In this document: in pieces, positions 1-9,137 of the stretch
Layout of the letters: the number at the start of each line of letters is the position of its first letter
Numbering within the stretch: position 1 is the first letter of the stretch
NCBI RefSeq assembly: GCF_913063425.1
Contig: NZ_CAJXYK010000005.1
Span: 1-64,000 of the forward strand
Origin: an uncultured Thiohalocapsa sp.
Lineage (GTDB): Bacteria > Pseudomonadota > Gammaproteobacteria > Chromatiales > Chromatiaceae
Length of the DNA: 64,000 nt
Direction: 5' to 3'
The notes under the pieces: model-generated
Seen by the model: the letters and a program-made list of their open reading frames with translations, nothing else
What the model was told of the DNA's origin: nothing
Databases searched by the model: none
Position numbers and translations under genes: made by a program

Positions 1-420
1 CTGCACAAGCCGGGGCTGGCCCATCGGCTGCGGATCGACCCCGACAGCTACCGCATCACCCTCATCGGCGGCGACGGACACCCGCTGCCGTTCGACCGCC
101 TGTCCGCCGGCGAGCGCCAGCTCTTGGCCACCGCCATGCTCTGGGGTCTGGCCCGCGCGTCGGGGCGACCGATCCCCACCATCATCGACACGCCCCTGGG
201 CCGGCTCGACTCCTCCCACCGCCGCAACCTCGTCGATCGTTATTTCCCCGCGGCGTCCCACCAGGTCATCCTGCTATCGACCGACCAGGAGCTGGTTGGC
301 CCCTACCACGAACAGCTGGCACCCTACGTGGCGCGACACTATCTGCTCGCCCATGACAGCCGGCGTGCCGTCACATCGATAACCGAGGGCTACTTTGCTG
401 AATATGAAGCCGCCAGTTGA
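1..420 (+). CDS. dndD: DndD, DNA phosphorothioation ATPase (C-terminal fragment)
   Basis: This is the last 139 codons of a DndD-type SMC/RecN-like ATPase; the 5' part lies outside the window. The frame is open from the first base. It shows the ABC signature LSAGERQLLATAML (about residues 35-48 of the fragment), a Walker B region PTIIDTPLGRLD and a D-loop/H-loop region ending VILLSTDQE. DndD supplies the ATPase activity of the DndA/DndCDE machinery that swaps a non-bridging phosphate oxygen for sulfur in DNA. It overlaps the start of dndE by 17 bases, so the two are translationally coupled. dndB and dndC would be expected just to the left, outside the window. Confidence 0.9.
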   Translation: MHKPGLAHRLRIDPDSYRITLIGGDGHPLPFDRLSAGERQLLATAMLWGLARASGRPIPTIIDTPLGRLDSSHRRNLVDRYFPAASHQVILLSTDQELVGPYHEQLAPYVARHYLLAHDSRRAVTSITEGYFAEYEAAS

Positions 421-778
421 AGAGGTCCGAATCAGCGCCAAGGCAAAAGAAACCCTGATCCGCCTAAAACGTCGGACAGGGATTCAGCATTGGAATGAGA
501 TATGTCGCGTTGCCTACTGTAGAGCTTTAAAGGAAGCCCATGTGCCGGACGAGGTCTCGCGAGGAGATGTCGGCGTCAGGATGGAGTGGAAGACATTCGG
601 CGGCGCATATGCCGAAATATTTACGGGCTTAAGCATGCTGAGAGCCGAGCGCGACGGCGTTGATACCAACAGGCGTGAGGCTAGGGCGCGACATTTCCAT
701 GCAATGCTGGAATATGGCATCTCCTGCCTTCGTGATGTTGCCACCCTCGATGAACTCTACGCTGGCGTTTGCGACTAG
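404..778 (+). CDS. dndE: DndE, DNA sulfur modification protein
   Basis: A 124-aa protein with the basic N-terminal motif of DndE (VRISAKAKETLIRLKRRTGI) followed by HWNEICRVAYCRAL. DndE is the small helical, nicked-DNA-binding component of the DndCDE complex. I chose the ATG at 404; a TTG three codons upstream is possible. It is the last gene of the rightward dnd operon, and its stop overlaps the stop of the convergent HARE-HTH gene by four bases. Base composition is visibly more AT-rich here than in the flanking dndD end, which fits a horizontally moved island. Confidence 0.9.
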   Translation: MKPPVEEVRISAKAKETLIRLKRRTGIQHWNEICRVAYCRALKEAHVPDEVSRGDVGVRMEWKTFGGAYAEIFTGLSMLRAERDGVDTNRREARARHFHAMLEYGISCLRDVATLDELYAGVCD

Positions 779-1491
779 ATCGCAATGTCAACATCAGGTT
801 TACTCGTTGGGGGCGACAGCTCCATCTCGATAAAAGAAATCAGACTGTCTAGATCGACAATCTGTTTTGAGAAGTGCTCCTGCATGACGGCCAATCCGCC
901 ATTGGCATATTCCTGAAACGCAACAATTCTTTCTTCCTCTGCATCGCTGGTAGCTGAGAGCGACTCGGCTGTGTTCTTCTCTGCGATAGAGATCAAATAC
1001 AGCAGTCCTGGCCATGCCGGGCAGTTTCCAAAGGTACTTTGATCGATACCTTTGCCTGTATCAAAATCATCGAATGGGTCGCGGCGATTTTTTGCCACGC
1101 CGACCTCCGCAGCAAAGACTAGGACGCGCCATATCTCGCGAAAGGCACCGGTCTTTTGATCTGTTAGCGCAGAGATAATCTCGTCTTTAGAACGCGACCG
1201 ATAGATTCGGCGCAGGCCCTTTGTCTTTTCACTCATCTTAATCGGCTTCGCTCGTTCGATGAGGTCGTAGACCTCACTGCCAACCATGTAGAAATGACTG
1301 ACGGAGAAGGAGTCGGTACGCTCCACGTTCCCGGTATGCCGGCGGATCGTAGTCCGCAACACATGCTGAGGCACAGGGGTGTTGAATTGGTATAGGTCGT
1401 TATCCAAGATAGCCTGATAGATTTCTTTCACGGTTCCGGCTCGATCGAGAATCTTGAGCGCTTGAACAGCAGCTTCAGCTATCGTTGCCAT
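775..1491 (-). CDS. HARE-HTH protein, Dnd system-associated protein 4 type
   Basis: A 238-aa protein. The first roughly 80 residues look like a HARE-HTH winged-helix domain (AAVQALKILDRAGTVKEIYQ, then a helix-rich stretch ending SVSHFYMVGSEVYDLIE). The rest (KGLRRIYRSRSKDEIISALT ... EIWRVLVFAAEVGVAKNRR) resembles the family named dnd system-associated protein 4, which occurs only beside phosphorothioation genes. It is the last gene of the leftward block and starts five bases after the stop of the SMC-like ATPase. It probably senses or binds modified DNA; that role is inference. Its GC content is lower than that of its neighbours. Confidence 0.7.
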   Translation of the reverse strand: MATIAEAAVQALKILDRAGTVKEIYQAILDNDLYQFNTPVPQHVLRTTIRRHTGNVERTDSFSVSHFYMVGSEVYDLIERAKPIKMSEKTKGLRRIYRSRSKDEIISALTDQKTGAFREIWRVLVFAAEVGVAKNRRDPFDDFDTGKGIDQSTFGNCPAWPGLLYLISIAEKNTAESLSATSDAEEERIVAFQEYANGGLAVMQEHFSKQIVDLDSLISFIEMELSPPTSKPDVDIAI

Positions 1492-1496
1492 TGTGC

Positions 1497-3596
1497 TTAA
1501 AGGCTCACAATTTCCGTGTACTCATCCCCCTCCGTCGCAACATACTGCTGCAATCGCTGGCCATTGACGATCAGGTCCGGGCTTGCGCGCTGGGGGATGG
1601 TCGGGCCGTGGTAGACGAGGTAGTAGCGACGGCCGACGCGGGCTGAGGCGTTGAGGGCCTGCTCGACGGCGCCGTTGTATTGCTCTGGGCTGACCAGCAG
1701 CAGGACCTGGGGGGCCAGCTCGGGGATGTCTCGGGCGACGCCCTCGCGGAAGATGCTCAGCGACCCGAACGGGCTGTCGATGGCGACCGGGTAGGTGGCG
1801 CCGGACAGGCCCTTGAGGATGGTGGGGATCTCGGAGCGCTTGCGCGCCAGGGCCACCAGGCTGGCAATAAAGACCAGGGAGGTGACGGTACGCTCGCCGG
1901 TGCTCAGGGCCACGTCGGTGACCTGGTGCGCCTGGTCCGGGTCGCTGGGGGCGACCTTCTTGCGGATGCGCAGGGTGTAGTCTTCGGTCAGCTCGGCCCA
2001 GTAGGCCTTAGTCATGATGCGACGGAAGTGGCTGTCGATCTCATCGTTGAGCAACGGGCGCAGCCCTTGGGTCTCGGCCTCCAGAATACGCTCCAGCAGG
2101 GCGGCGCAGTCGTCGACGGCGTCGAGGCGACGCTGGGCGCGGGCGGCGGCCTCTTCCTGGTCTTGGAGCTGGCTGATCTGGGTCGCCAGCTGCTTCAGCT
2201 CGGCCTCGGCGGTCTCGACGTCGCGGTCGATACGACCAATCTCGGTGTGCAGGCCATTCTCCTTCAGCTCCAGGTCCTTGCGCTGCCGCTCGAGCTGCTG
2301 CACCTGGTCGTCGTGCTTGACGCCGACCTGGTTGTGGATGTCGTTCAGCTCCTCCTCGCAGTCCTCGATCTGGCGCTTGATGTAGAGGCGCTCGGCGTTG
2401 AGCCGGCGCAGGGCCTCTGCCGTGGTCTTGGCGACGCCCTTGATGTGGCCCATGGCGTGGTCCAAGGCAGCGACGGCGTTGTTGAAGGCCTGATCGCCGG
2501 CCTCGGGGCGCAGGTGCTCGACCTTGGCGCGTTCCGGCGAGCCCTCGGCGAGGGGGCGGCCACAGATGCAGGTACCCTGTTGCAACAGGTCGTCTAGAAA
2601 GGCGTGCTGTACCTTGGCCGGGATCTTTTTCTCTTGGCGCAGCCGGGTGACGATCTCCTCACCCCGGCGGATGAGGTCGCCGGTGAACAGGGTGTAGCCA
2701 TCCTCGGCAATGAGCTTGCCGAGCTGTTGCTGGATGCCGTCGCGCCGCTCGCCGAGGGCGCTGCGCTGTTGCTCCAGCGATTGGCGGCGCTGTTGCAGGG
2801 CGGCGGACTCGCGGTTGGCCGCGAGCTTGGCGTCGATGGCGGCGACCTCGTCGTGGATGGCCACCAGGTTGGCCTCGGTTTGGCGGCGCCGCTGCCGGTC
2901 TTGCTCGATGCCCTGCTCCAGTTGTTGCTGGCGTTCGATCAGGGCGGACTTCTCGTCGCTGGCGCAGTCGCGCAGCTCCGCGCGCAGCTTGCCGCGGACG
3001 CTTTGGCTGCGCAGGTCGTCGATGGTGGTGCGCAGCAGGCTCAGGCCGAGCATTTGATGGATGGCCTCGGTGACCTGCTGGCTGTTGCGCTCGGCGGCGA
3101 GGTAGTTGATCCGTTCGCCGTTGAAGAATAGGAGCTTGCTGATGCCGTCCGGGACGATGGCTTGGATGTGCCGCTGCGGTGTGGGGAGGTCTATGGTCTG
3201 CCCGTCGCGGGTGACCGCCAGACTCGGGATGGTCTCCTTCGGGGCCGCGCGCTGTTGGGCGAGGCTGAGCTGGCGGGTGAGGGTATAGCGGTCGCCCTCG
3301 TGGACGAAGGTCAGCTCGACCATGGCGAACAGGCGGCTCGGGTCCGTTGCCGACAGCGCAAGGCCCTCGTGGACGATGGCATCGGGCCGTTCGAAGTCTT
3401 GATCCTGGGCGCCGAAACCGAGCAACCCCTTGCGACCATAGAGCGCCCAGAGCAGCGCCTTGAGCAGCGTGGTCTTGCCGAAGCCGTTCTCGGCATGGAC
3501 AAGCGTGACGTTGCGCTCGTCCAGGTCCGAGAAGACCAACTCTTGGCGCCCTTTGAACTGCCGGAAGTTCTCCAGCACCAGCCGTTCCAGCTTCAC
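1497..3596 (-). CDS. DndD-like SMC/Rad50-type ATPase of the restriction block
   Basis: A 699-aa ABC-type ATPase with split head domains: Walker A in ENGFGKTTLLKALLWALYG near residue 36, a long central coiled coil (about 190-520) interrupted by a CxC-G hook (C343, C345), the signature LSTGERT and Walker B PVAIDSPFG near the C-terminus. The layout and the phrase LENFRQFKGR match DndD and related SMC-like defence ATPases. It is distinct from the dndD at the left edge, so the island carries two DndD-type motors. Its ATG overlaps the stop of the 62-aa gene upstream by four bases. It probably powers a sensing or nuclease complex with its operon partners; this is inference from context. Confidence 0.8.
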   Translation of the reverse strand: MKLERLVLENFRQFKGRQELVFSDLDERNVTLVHAENGFGKTTLLKALLWALYGRKGLLGFGAQDQDFERPDAIVHEGLALSATDPSRLFAMVELTFVHEGDRYTLTRQLSLAQQRAAPKETIPSLAVTRDGQTIDLPTPQRHIQAIVPDGISKLLFFNGERINYLAAERNSQQVTEAIHQMLGLSLLRTTIDDLRSQSVRGKLRAELRDCASDEKSALIERQQQLEQGIEQDRQRRRQTEANLVAIHDEVAAIDAKLAANRESAALQQRRQSLEQQRSALGERRDGIQQQLGKLIAEDGYTLFTGDLIRRGEEIVTRLRQEKKIPAKVQHAFLDDLLQQGTCICGRPLAEGSPERAKVEHLRPEAGDQAFNNAVAALDHAMGHIKGVAKTTAEALRRLNAERLYIKRQIEDCEEELNDIHNQVGVKHDDQVQQLERQRKDLELKENGLHTEIGRIDRDVETAEAELKQLATQISQLQDQEEAAARAQRRLDAVDDCAALLERILEAETQGLRPLLNDEIDSHFRRIMTKAYWAELTEDYTLRIRKKVAPSDPDQAHQVTDVALSTGERTVTSLVFIASLVALARKRSEIPTILKGLSGATYPVAIDSPFGSLSIFREGVARDIPELAPQVLLLVSPEQYNGAVEQALNASARVGRRYYLVYHGPTIPQRASPDLIVNGQRLQQYVATEGDEYTEIVSL

Positions 3597-3781
3597 TTGA
3601 TCACTCGCTTTACGTGGTTGCAGATGCGTTGGTAGATCTCTTTGCGGCGAGCGTGGTTAACGACATCGCGTTCTTCCTCGAGGACCGCGCGGATGAGTTC
3701 CTTGTGCTCCTCGGGGGCCTCTTTGAAGATCTCCTGCGCCCGCAACAGCTCGCGTTCGCTTTGGTCGGGGTCGGTTGTCAT
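3593..3781 (-). CDS. DNA modification system-associated small protein
   Basis: A 62-aa acidic helical protein starting MTTDPDQSERELLRAQEIF and containing APEEHKELIRAVLEEERDVV. Small proteins of this kind recur between DGQHR genes and SMC-like ATPase genes in phosphorothioation-linked islands. The reading frame runs open further upstream, but the upstream codons are the out-of-frame shadow of the DGQHR gene. The ATG at 3781 gives a sensible protein with four-base coupling to the ATPase gene. Biochemical role is unknown; it may be an adaptor between the DGQHR protein and the ATPase. Confidence 0.65.
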   Translation of the reverse strand: MTTDPDQSERELLRAQEIFKEAPEEHKELIRAVLEEERDVVNHARRKEIYQRICNHVKRVIK

Positions 3782-3830
3782 GGTTGCGTTACCTCCGCAG
3801 TCGCCTTTTCCGAGCGTCTCCTTGCTGGCC

Positions 3831-6131
3831 CTACAGCAGCAGATCGTCGTCGTCGGCATCGGGTTCTTCGGCCTCGTCGTCTTCGTCGTTGGCCTTGGTC
3901 TCCGCGTCGCGCTCCACGGCGCCCAAGGCGCCCGCGATCCGCGCGCGATGGCTTTCGATGTCGCCGCCGAACCAGTATTTGTGCGCCTTGGCCTGGGACG
4001 CGATGATCTCCTTCTTGGCCATGTCCTCGGCCTTGTCCTTTTGTTGCGCTTGGGGCAGCTTGAGGACCTCGTTGTCCCTGATCCGCTGCTTTGCACGCTC
4101 TTGTGTCAGAAACTGGAGATACTTCTGCCGCGCCTTGGCCAGAAAATCGTTCGCCTGATCGAGATCGATACCCAGGTCTTCCCAAAGCGCCTGGTTTTCA
4201 TCGATCAGCGCGACCTCCAGCCAGAAGTAGCGCAGATAGACCGCAAAGCCAGGCTGCAGCTTTGGTAACTCGTTCAGGGGATGGAAGCCGTCGGTTTGCG
4301 AGCGTTTAAGAAAGATCTTACGCCGATCGCGCGTCTTTACTGGGCCGCTCGCCAGCGCCGCGTTGATGGCCTTGGCGAGGGTCTCCGCGACCTCTTGAGG
4401 CGCCAGTTCCGGACCTGTCAGTCGGTGCAGCGATGCCCAGGCCATCACCAGGCCTACCTGAGCGGCATAGGTGATCAAACCCTGAAAGAGCCGGTCCGCG
4501 TCGTCGATGTCCTCCGCCCGCTCAGCTTCGAGATAGTGCTTCGCGCGTAGCCGCCCGAATTCCGGACGCTCCTGGTCTTCGAGGATCGTCCAGGCGCGGC
4601 TGATGTCGGGTTGAGGGGGCTCGGGCAGGCTATGCTCTTTTGCCTCCTGCCTATTTTCGCGCCATAGCTGATCGCCGTCCGCGATGGTCCAGAACATGCC
4701 CACGCCCTCGAATAAGGCGTCTTTCGCGAGGATTTGCACGTTGTCTGCGACGTTCCAATGGCGGTAGCGCGCTTGCAGGGCATCGAGGTGCGCCCGATAG
4801 GGCAGCACCTCGGACAGCAACCAGAGGATGCCTCGTCCCCAGCGATCGTAGAAGGCGTCGAGCAGTTTCTGGTGCTGGGCGTCGTCGGTGATCGGGAAGG
4901 TCTTGTCGCCGAGTTCGTCGCGCAGGAGGCGATGGGGGCCATCGTGGAATTGCTTCGGGAAGAGCTTGCCGACCTCCAGGCGTTGGCGCATGAAGCGGTC
5001 CATCTCGCGGTAGTTGGGCTTGCCTTGCAGTGATGCCGCGGGCTGGTCGATGAGCTTGGGCGGCCCGAAGACGACGCGGACAACGGAGTCCTTGAGGATC
5101 TCCAGGTTGGTGACGACGCTCCACCGCTTCGGGGTGCTGACGTTGGCGATGGGGTTGTCGTACTCGACGCCGTAGAGAGGGAGGCGCTCGGCCCAGCGCT
5201 CGTCTCGGCGCAAGCGGTTGAGCAGCTCGCGGGCGAAGATGTTGCGCAGCTCGGTGTCGCTTAGCAGAACCAGGCGCGCCTCGCTGGGGGGCTTGGCGGT
5301 GTTGTTGACATCGACGAAGAGCTTCCGCGCGGCCCGGTGCGGGCGCGGGCGCGGGTCTTGGCCCGGTTCGTCGGGGAACCAGCAGATGGTGACGGGCAGC
5401 TCAATGTTGGACAGGTCTACCGGGTTGCCGGCCTCGCGCGCCTTGCGCAGCCAGCCCTCGACGTGCTCTTCGTAGAATGGCTGGTAGCGCGCGCCCTTGG
5501 GGGCTGTATACCAGGACTTTGAGACGGTGCGCTCGATGGCGAGCAGGGACATGGCGCGGTGCTGGCCGTCCATGATCACAAGCTTGGCCTGGTCGGGGTT
5601 CCAGCGCAGCACGGCGATGGGCGGATCGACCAGCTCGCCCTGTTCGTTGGCGAGGTATTGGACGCGATAGGCGTGACCGTGCGTGGTCATTTGGAAGCGA
5701 CCGCCGTAGTGATGATCCAGATCGAGCTTCGCCGCCGGTGGCGGAAAGGTATCGACCGGCTGCTGGTTGTAGTCGAACGGCAGCAGGACGGCGACGATGG
5801 GCGGGTAGAAGCCGGGCAGCGCGTTGGCCGGGGGGTCAAGGATGTAGGGGATGAGTTTGGTGGCGATGCGGTGGTCGTCGAGGTCGCGCTGAAGGAGCTG
5901 ATTGAAGTCCATCTCCTGGATGTTCAGCGCCTCCCGCGCCGGGACCAGGGAGCGGGTGAGCTGGGCGTGCTTGGAGGTGCCGCCGCCGATCTTGGCCTTG
6001 GTCTGCATGTAGCAGACGCTGCCGGCGGGGGTAGAGAAGGTGCCGTAGATGCCGTCGATGACATTGGGAAAGTTCGGGTCCGTTGGCTGGACCAGTCCGG
6101 GCAATCCAGTGGCGGGGGTGTCTGTGCTCAT
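3831..6131 (-). CDS. DGQHR-domain (DndB-like) protein, long form
   Basis: A 766-aa protein whose signature DGQHR motif (VIMDGQHRAMSLLA, D188) is preceded by a DndB/DGQHR-type domain. A second conserved patch reads RKLFVDVNNTAKPPSEARLVLLSD. DndB of Dnd systems is about 360 aa and acts as a transcriptional regulator of the modification genes. This protein is twice as long and has a C-terminal half (about 420-766) that I cannot assign; it ends in an acidic tail rich in Asp and Glu. I chose the start MSTDTPATGLPGL; the upstream open frame is a shadow of the GIY-YIG gene. It sits in the leftward block, 22 bases after that gene. Confidence 0.8.
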   Translation of the reverse strand: MSTDTPATGLPGLVQPTDPNFPNVIDGIYGTFSTPAGSVCYMQTKAKIGGGTSKHAQLTRSLVPAREALNIQEMDFNQLLQRDLDDHRIATKLIPYILDPPANALPGFYPPIVAVLLPFDYNQQPVDTFPPPAAKLDLDHHYGGRFQMTTHGHAYRVQYLANEQGELVDPPIAVLRWNPDQAKLVIMDGQHRAMSLLAIERTVSKSWYTAPKGARYQPFYEEHVEGWLRKAREAGNPVDLSNIELPVTICWFPDEPGQDPRPRPHRAARKLFVDVNNTAKPPSEARLVLLSDTELRNIFARELLNRLRRDERWAERLPLYGVEYDNPIANVSTPKRWSVVTNLEILKDSVVRVVFGPPKLIDQPAASLQGKPNYREMDRFMRQRLEVGKLFPKQFHDGPHRLLRDELGDKTFPITDDAQHQKLLDAFYDRWGRGILWLLSEVLPYRAHLDALQARYRHWNVADNVQILAKDALFEGVGMFWTIADGDQLWRENRQEAKEHSLPEPPQPDISRAWTILEDQERPEFGRLRAKHYLEAERAEDIDDADRLFQGLITYAAQVGLVMAWASLHRLTGPELAPQEVAETLAKAINAALASGPVKTRDRRKIFLKRSQTDGFHPLNELPKLQPGFAVYLRYFWLEVALIDENQALWEDLGIDLDQANDFLAKARQKYLQFLTQERAKQRIRDNEVLKLPQAQQKDKAEDMAKKEIIASQAKAHKYWFGGDIESHRARIAGALGAVERDAETKANDEDDEAEEPDADDDDLLL

Positions 6132-6153
6132 GGCGTTGGGATTGGTCTTCCAG

Positions 6154-6867
6154 CTATTGCCTGCCCAGTATGGGCGTGGTCCATCGGTTGAACAGCCATT
6201 CGGCGGCGGCGATGAGGGCGGACAGGGTGTCTGGCTCCATGCCGCCCAGCGTCTCGATATCCACCGAAAGGGTAAAGCAAGACAGGTCGTCCGGAGAAAA
6301 ACCGAGCTTGATCGCCCGTTCGGCGAAGTCCTTCGGGTTGGCAAGGCGCTCGGGCAGGTCGCGGTCTTCGAGATAGCGCTCCCAGAGCCTGAGATAACGC
6401 GCGGCGTGCTGCCGCAGCCGCTGTTGCAGGGTTTGCTCCGCGGCCTTGCCCAGGTACAGCGGTGAGCAGAACAGGGGTAGCCCGGTGTCGAGCAAACCCA
6501 CCAGGGCGCGGCGGCTGAGATCGCTGTCGATGGAGGCTTGTAGGCGCTCGTCGAATCCTGCGGTCGAATTATCCGCGGTGCCGGCGTGCCATTTGGCGTC
6601 GGGGTCCTCGCGCAGGGTGCCGTTCCAGACCGTCGAGAAGTTGGAGTGCGCCTGTACCGGCATGGCCTGGCGACCGAACTTCCAGGCGTGCTCGCGGAGG
6701 GCCTTGAGCAGGTTGCGCTGAGCGGCCGCGTCGCCGCCGGCGAACTCGGCGCTCCAGTCGGCCTCGGCGACGTTGAAGCGTGCATACCATGCATAGAGAC
6801 CCGGCAGCCGGGGGGCGTTGTCGACGTCTTGGATGTTATGGGGACCGGAGACCTTGAGCACGTCCAT
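6154..6867 (-). CDS. GIY-YIG-like nuclease with long insertion (putative)
   Basis: A 237-aa protein. PGLYAWY (GLY at 23-25) and PLYLGKA (YLG at 138-140), followed ten residues later by QQRLRQHA (R150, R152), match the two halves of the GIY-YIG nuclease core, including the helix that carries the catalytic arginine. The two halves are normally about ten residues apart; here about 110 lie between them, so the call is tentative. The ATG overlaps the helicase stop by one base, and the DGQHR gene follows at once. In this context it is a plausible DNA-cleaving subunit of a phosphorothioation-linked restriction system. I cannot name the C-terminal metal-binding glutamate with confidence. Confidence 0.5.
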   Translation of the reverse strand: MDVLKVSGPHNIQDVDNAPRLPGLYAWYARFNVAEADWSAEFAGGDAAAQRNLLKALREHAWKFGRQAMPVQAHSNFSTVWNGTLREDPDAKWHAGTADNSTAGFDERLQASIDSDLSRRALVGLLDTGLPLFCSPLYLGKAAEQTLQQRLRQHAARYLRLWERYLEDRDLPERLANPKDFAERAIKLGFSPDDLSCFTLSVDIETLGGMEPDTLSALIAAAEWLFNRWTTPILGRQ

Positions 6868-9137
6868 CAGTCGGTCACCAGCAGGTTGTAGCGCTTTCGC
6901 AGCGGAAGCAGCGTCGCCAGGGCCTCCGGGCCGTTCTCGGCAGTACGGCAGAACTCGACCGTGCGGCCCAGCTCCCGTTGCAGGAAGCGGCGTTCCAGGT
7001 TGAACGCCGCCTCGTCCACATCGCCGCCCAGGTCCGGTGGCGAGACGAAGAGGTCGTAGATGAGGGCGCGCTGCTTGCCGGGGGCGTTGCGCAGCAGCCT
7101 ACCGCGGCGCTGGACGAATTGGCGGGGGTTGGTGGCGCTGGCGAGCAGGAAGCCCATGCGCAGGTCCGGCAGATCGATGCCCTCGTCGAGGCAGCGGATG
7201 GCGACGACGCCGTCAAGGAAGCCGCTCTTGAGGTCGCGGAGGATCTCGGCGCGCTCGTCGGCGCCCTCGCGGTAGGTGAAGTTGCGCACGCGAAGGCCAT
7301 GTTTGTCGCCGAGCAGCCGGGCGACGGCGCGGATCTGGCGGATCTCTTCTTGGCTGAGCTGGTCGGTGGTGCGGCCATCGCCGCAGTAGAAGATGGCCTG
7401 ACTTGGGCGCTGGTCGAGGCCAGCGATGAGGCGATCCAGGACGTCGAGCTTGTTGGCCGCGGCGCCCACCAGCCGGGCGCGGCGCATGAGTAGGTGCATC
7501 GCGCCCTGGTTCAGCTCCTCGTCAGCGCCGTTGCCGTGCAGGAATTTCGCCAGGCGGTTGGTGATGTCGAGATACTCGTCCGCCTCCTCGTCGGTCAGTT
7601 CCACCAGAAGTGGGTGGTACTGGTAGCGGCACAGTCGGCCCTCAGCGATGGCCTCGGCGATGCCGTACTCGAAGACGACGCCGCCAAAGTAGTCGAGAAT
7701 GGCCGCGGTGCCGACCGGGTCCAGGTGGCGCTCCGGGGTTGCCGACAGGCCGAGGCGCATCTGGATGCCTTCCGGCAGGGCGTCTTGGGCACGCACAGCG
7801 CCGAGGTTGTGGGCCTCGTCGGCGATCAGCAGGTGGTGGATATTTCCAGCCTCGACTCGAGGTTTGAGACGTGCCTGGAATGGCTCGCTGACGAATGTCG
7901 CGTTGGTAGTGACAACAACCTGTAGCTGTTCGAGTCCGGCGGTGAGGCGCTGATAGGCGTTGTCGAACCGCGACTCCCAACGCTGGCGCCCCTCGAAGCA
8001 GTCGATGGCCGTGGCGCCGAAGGCGGCGACCTCGCCGATCCATTGGCGGCAGAGGTGGATGAAGGGGCAGACGACAACGAGCATCAGCGGTCGGTTCTTT
8101 TCCTTGACCTTTGTGGCGAGCACCAGCGAGGTGACAGTCTTGCCAGTGCCGGTCGCCATCGCCAAGATACCGCGACCTCCGGCTTTGCTCCATGCTCGGA
8201 TGGCGTCCTTCTGATAAGGGCGCAAAGTCAGGCCCGGCGGTGACTCGAACGACGCCCTTATATCGTCGCCTTCAGCAATTCTCTCTGGCCTCAGTCCATC
8301 TGGTGGGTTCTGAAGATCGCGGTAGCGCTGGAGCAATTCGCGGCCCGCTTGGCTGAACTCGATCACCCGAAGTCCGGGTGTCTGGTTTTCCCAAAGGGCA
8401 TCGAACTCCTCTATGGCGGCCTGGACGCGGCCCTCGGAGTCCTGCCAGGATCGGAACACCTCGATGTGCTCGTAGTTTTCGACCAATCCGCCGGCGGTCT
8501 CGTTGGCGGAGCCGGTGAAACTGACCTGGTCACCGGTTTCGTCCGTGAAGACGCCTGTTTTCGGGTGAAACAAGCCCCGTCGGTAGCGGCCCTGATCATC
8601 GACCCGCAGGGCGAGCCGAAGCTCCAGCAGCCCCGCGGCAGCCAGCCATGCCAGGGCGTTGAGACGGTCTTTGACCAGGGCGTCTTCGATGTCGGCGAGG
8701 GTCCGGGCGGCGACGGTTTTGAGCACTTCCGCCGGTTGCTCTTTGGCACGCTCCAATGCTGCGATGTCGTCGGCCTCCAGGTGCGGCGACACCACCAGTC
8801 TCATGCGGCCGCGCCGCAGCGCAAGACTGGCGACACCGCGGGCGGCGAGCGCGAGTCCGGCGCTGGTGAAGTAACCCGCGGCGCGCCGGTAGAGCACGGC
8901 GGCCTCCAGACAGGGGACGAAGAAATCCCGCACCAGGTCGTCCCGCCCGGTGCTGTAGCTGAGCTTGTGCGAATGTTCCCTCAGTGTTTGCAACGGTGAG
9001 GTTCGCCTAGGCGCATCGTTGAGGTCCGCGGCGTTTGCAAGCGCTTGCTCCCTGTACACCGCATGCCCGCAAGCCCTGATTCTATGCGACTTCTCTGCCT
9101 GACACGAGCCGGAGGGCATTGCCCACCGATCGTGCAC
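6867..9137 (-). CDS. PLD-nuclease / SF2 helicase, phosphorothioation system restriction enzyme type
   Basis: A protein of up to 756 aa. Its N-terminal third carries a phospholipase-D-like nuclease half-site (HPK at H191, then FTGSANET). The remainder is a superfamily II helicase: Walker A ATGTGKT near 329, DEAH box IADEAHN at D440, motif III LSATP and motif VI QFVQRRGRLLR. This layout matches the family called DNA phosphorothioation system restriction enzyme. The first 45 or so codons show no family features and no strong ribosome site, so the true start may be an internal codon near residue 48. It heads the leftward block and probably translocates on DNA and cuts unmodified invaders. Confidence 0.8.
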   Translation of the reverse strand: MHDRWAMPSGSCQAEKSHRIRACGHAVYREQALANAADLNDAPRRTSPLQTLREHSHKLSYSTGRDDLVRDFFVPCLEAAVLYRRAAGYFTSAGLALAARGVASLALRRGRMRLVVSPHLEADDIAALERAKEQPAEVLKTVAARTLADIEDALVKDRLNALAWLAAAGLLELRLALRVDDQGRYRRGLFHPKTGVFTDETGDQVSFTGSANETAGGLVENYEHIEVFRSWQDSEGRVQAAIEEFDALWENQTPGLRVIEFSQAGRELLQRYRDLQNPPDGLRPERIAEGDDIRASFESPPGLTLRPYQKDAIRAWSKAGGRGILAMATGTGKTVTSLVLATKVKEKNRPLMLVVVCPFIHLCRQWIGEVAAFGATAIDCFEGRQRWESRFDNAYQRLTAGLEQLQVVVTTNATFVSEPFQARLKPRVEAGNIHHLLIADEAHNLGAVRAQDALPEGIQMRLGLSATPERHLDPVGTAAILDYFGGVVFEYGIAEAIAEGRLCRYQYHPLLVELTDEEADEYLDITNRLAKFLHGNGADEELNQGAMHLLMRRARLVGAAANKLDVLDRLIAGLDQRPSQAIFYCGDGRTTDQLSQEEIRQIRAVARLLGDKHGLRVRNFTYREGADERAEILRDLKSGFLDGVVAIRCLDEGIDLPDLRMGFLLASATNPRQFVQRRGRLLRNAPGKQRALIYDLFVSPPDLGGDVDEAAFNLERRFLQRELGRTVEFCRTAENGPEALATLLPLRKRYNLLVTD

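Noticed and set aside
6132-6794. Upstream extension of the DGQHR gene
   Set aside because: These codons are the out-of-frame shadow of the GIY-YIG-like gene and are rich in Arg, Ser and Pro; the ATG at 6131 is a better start.
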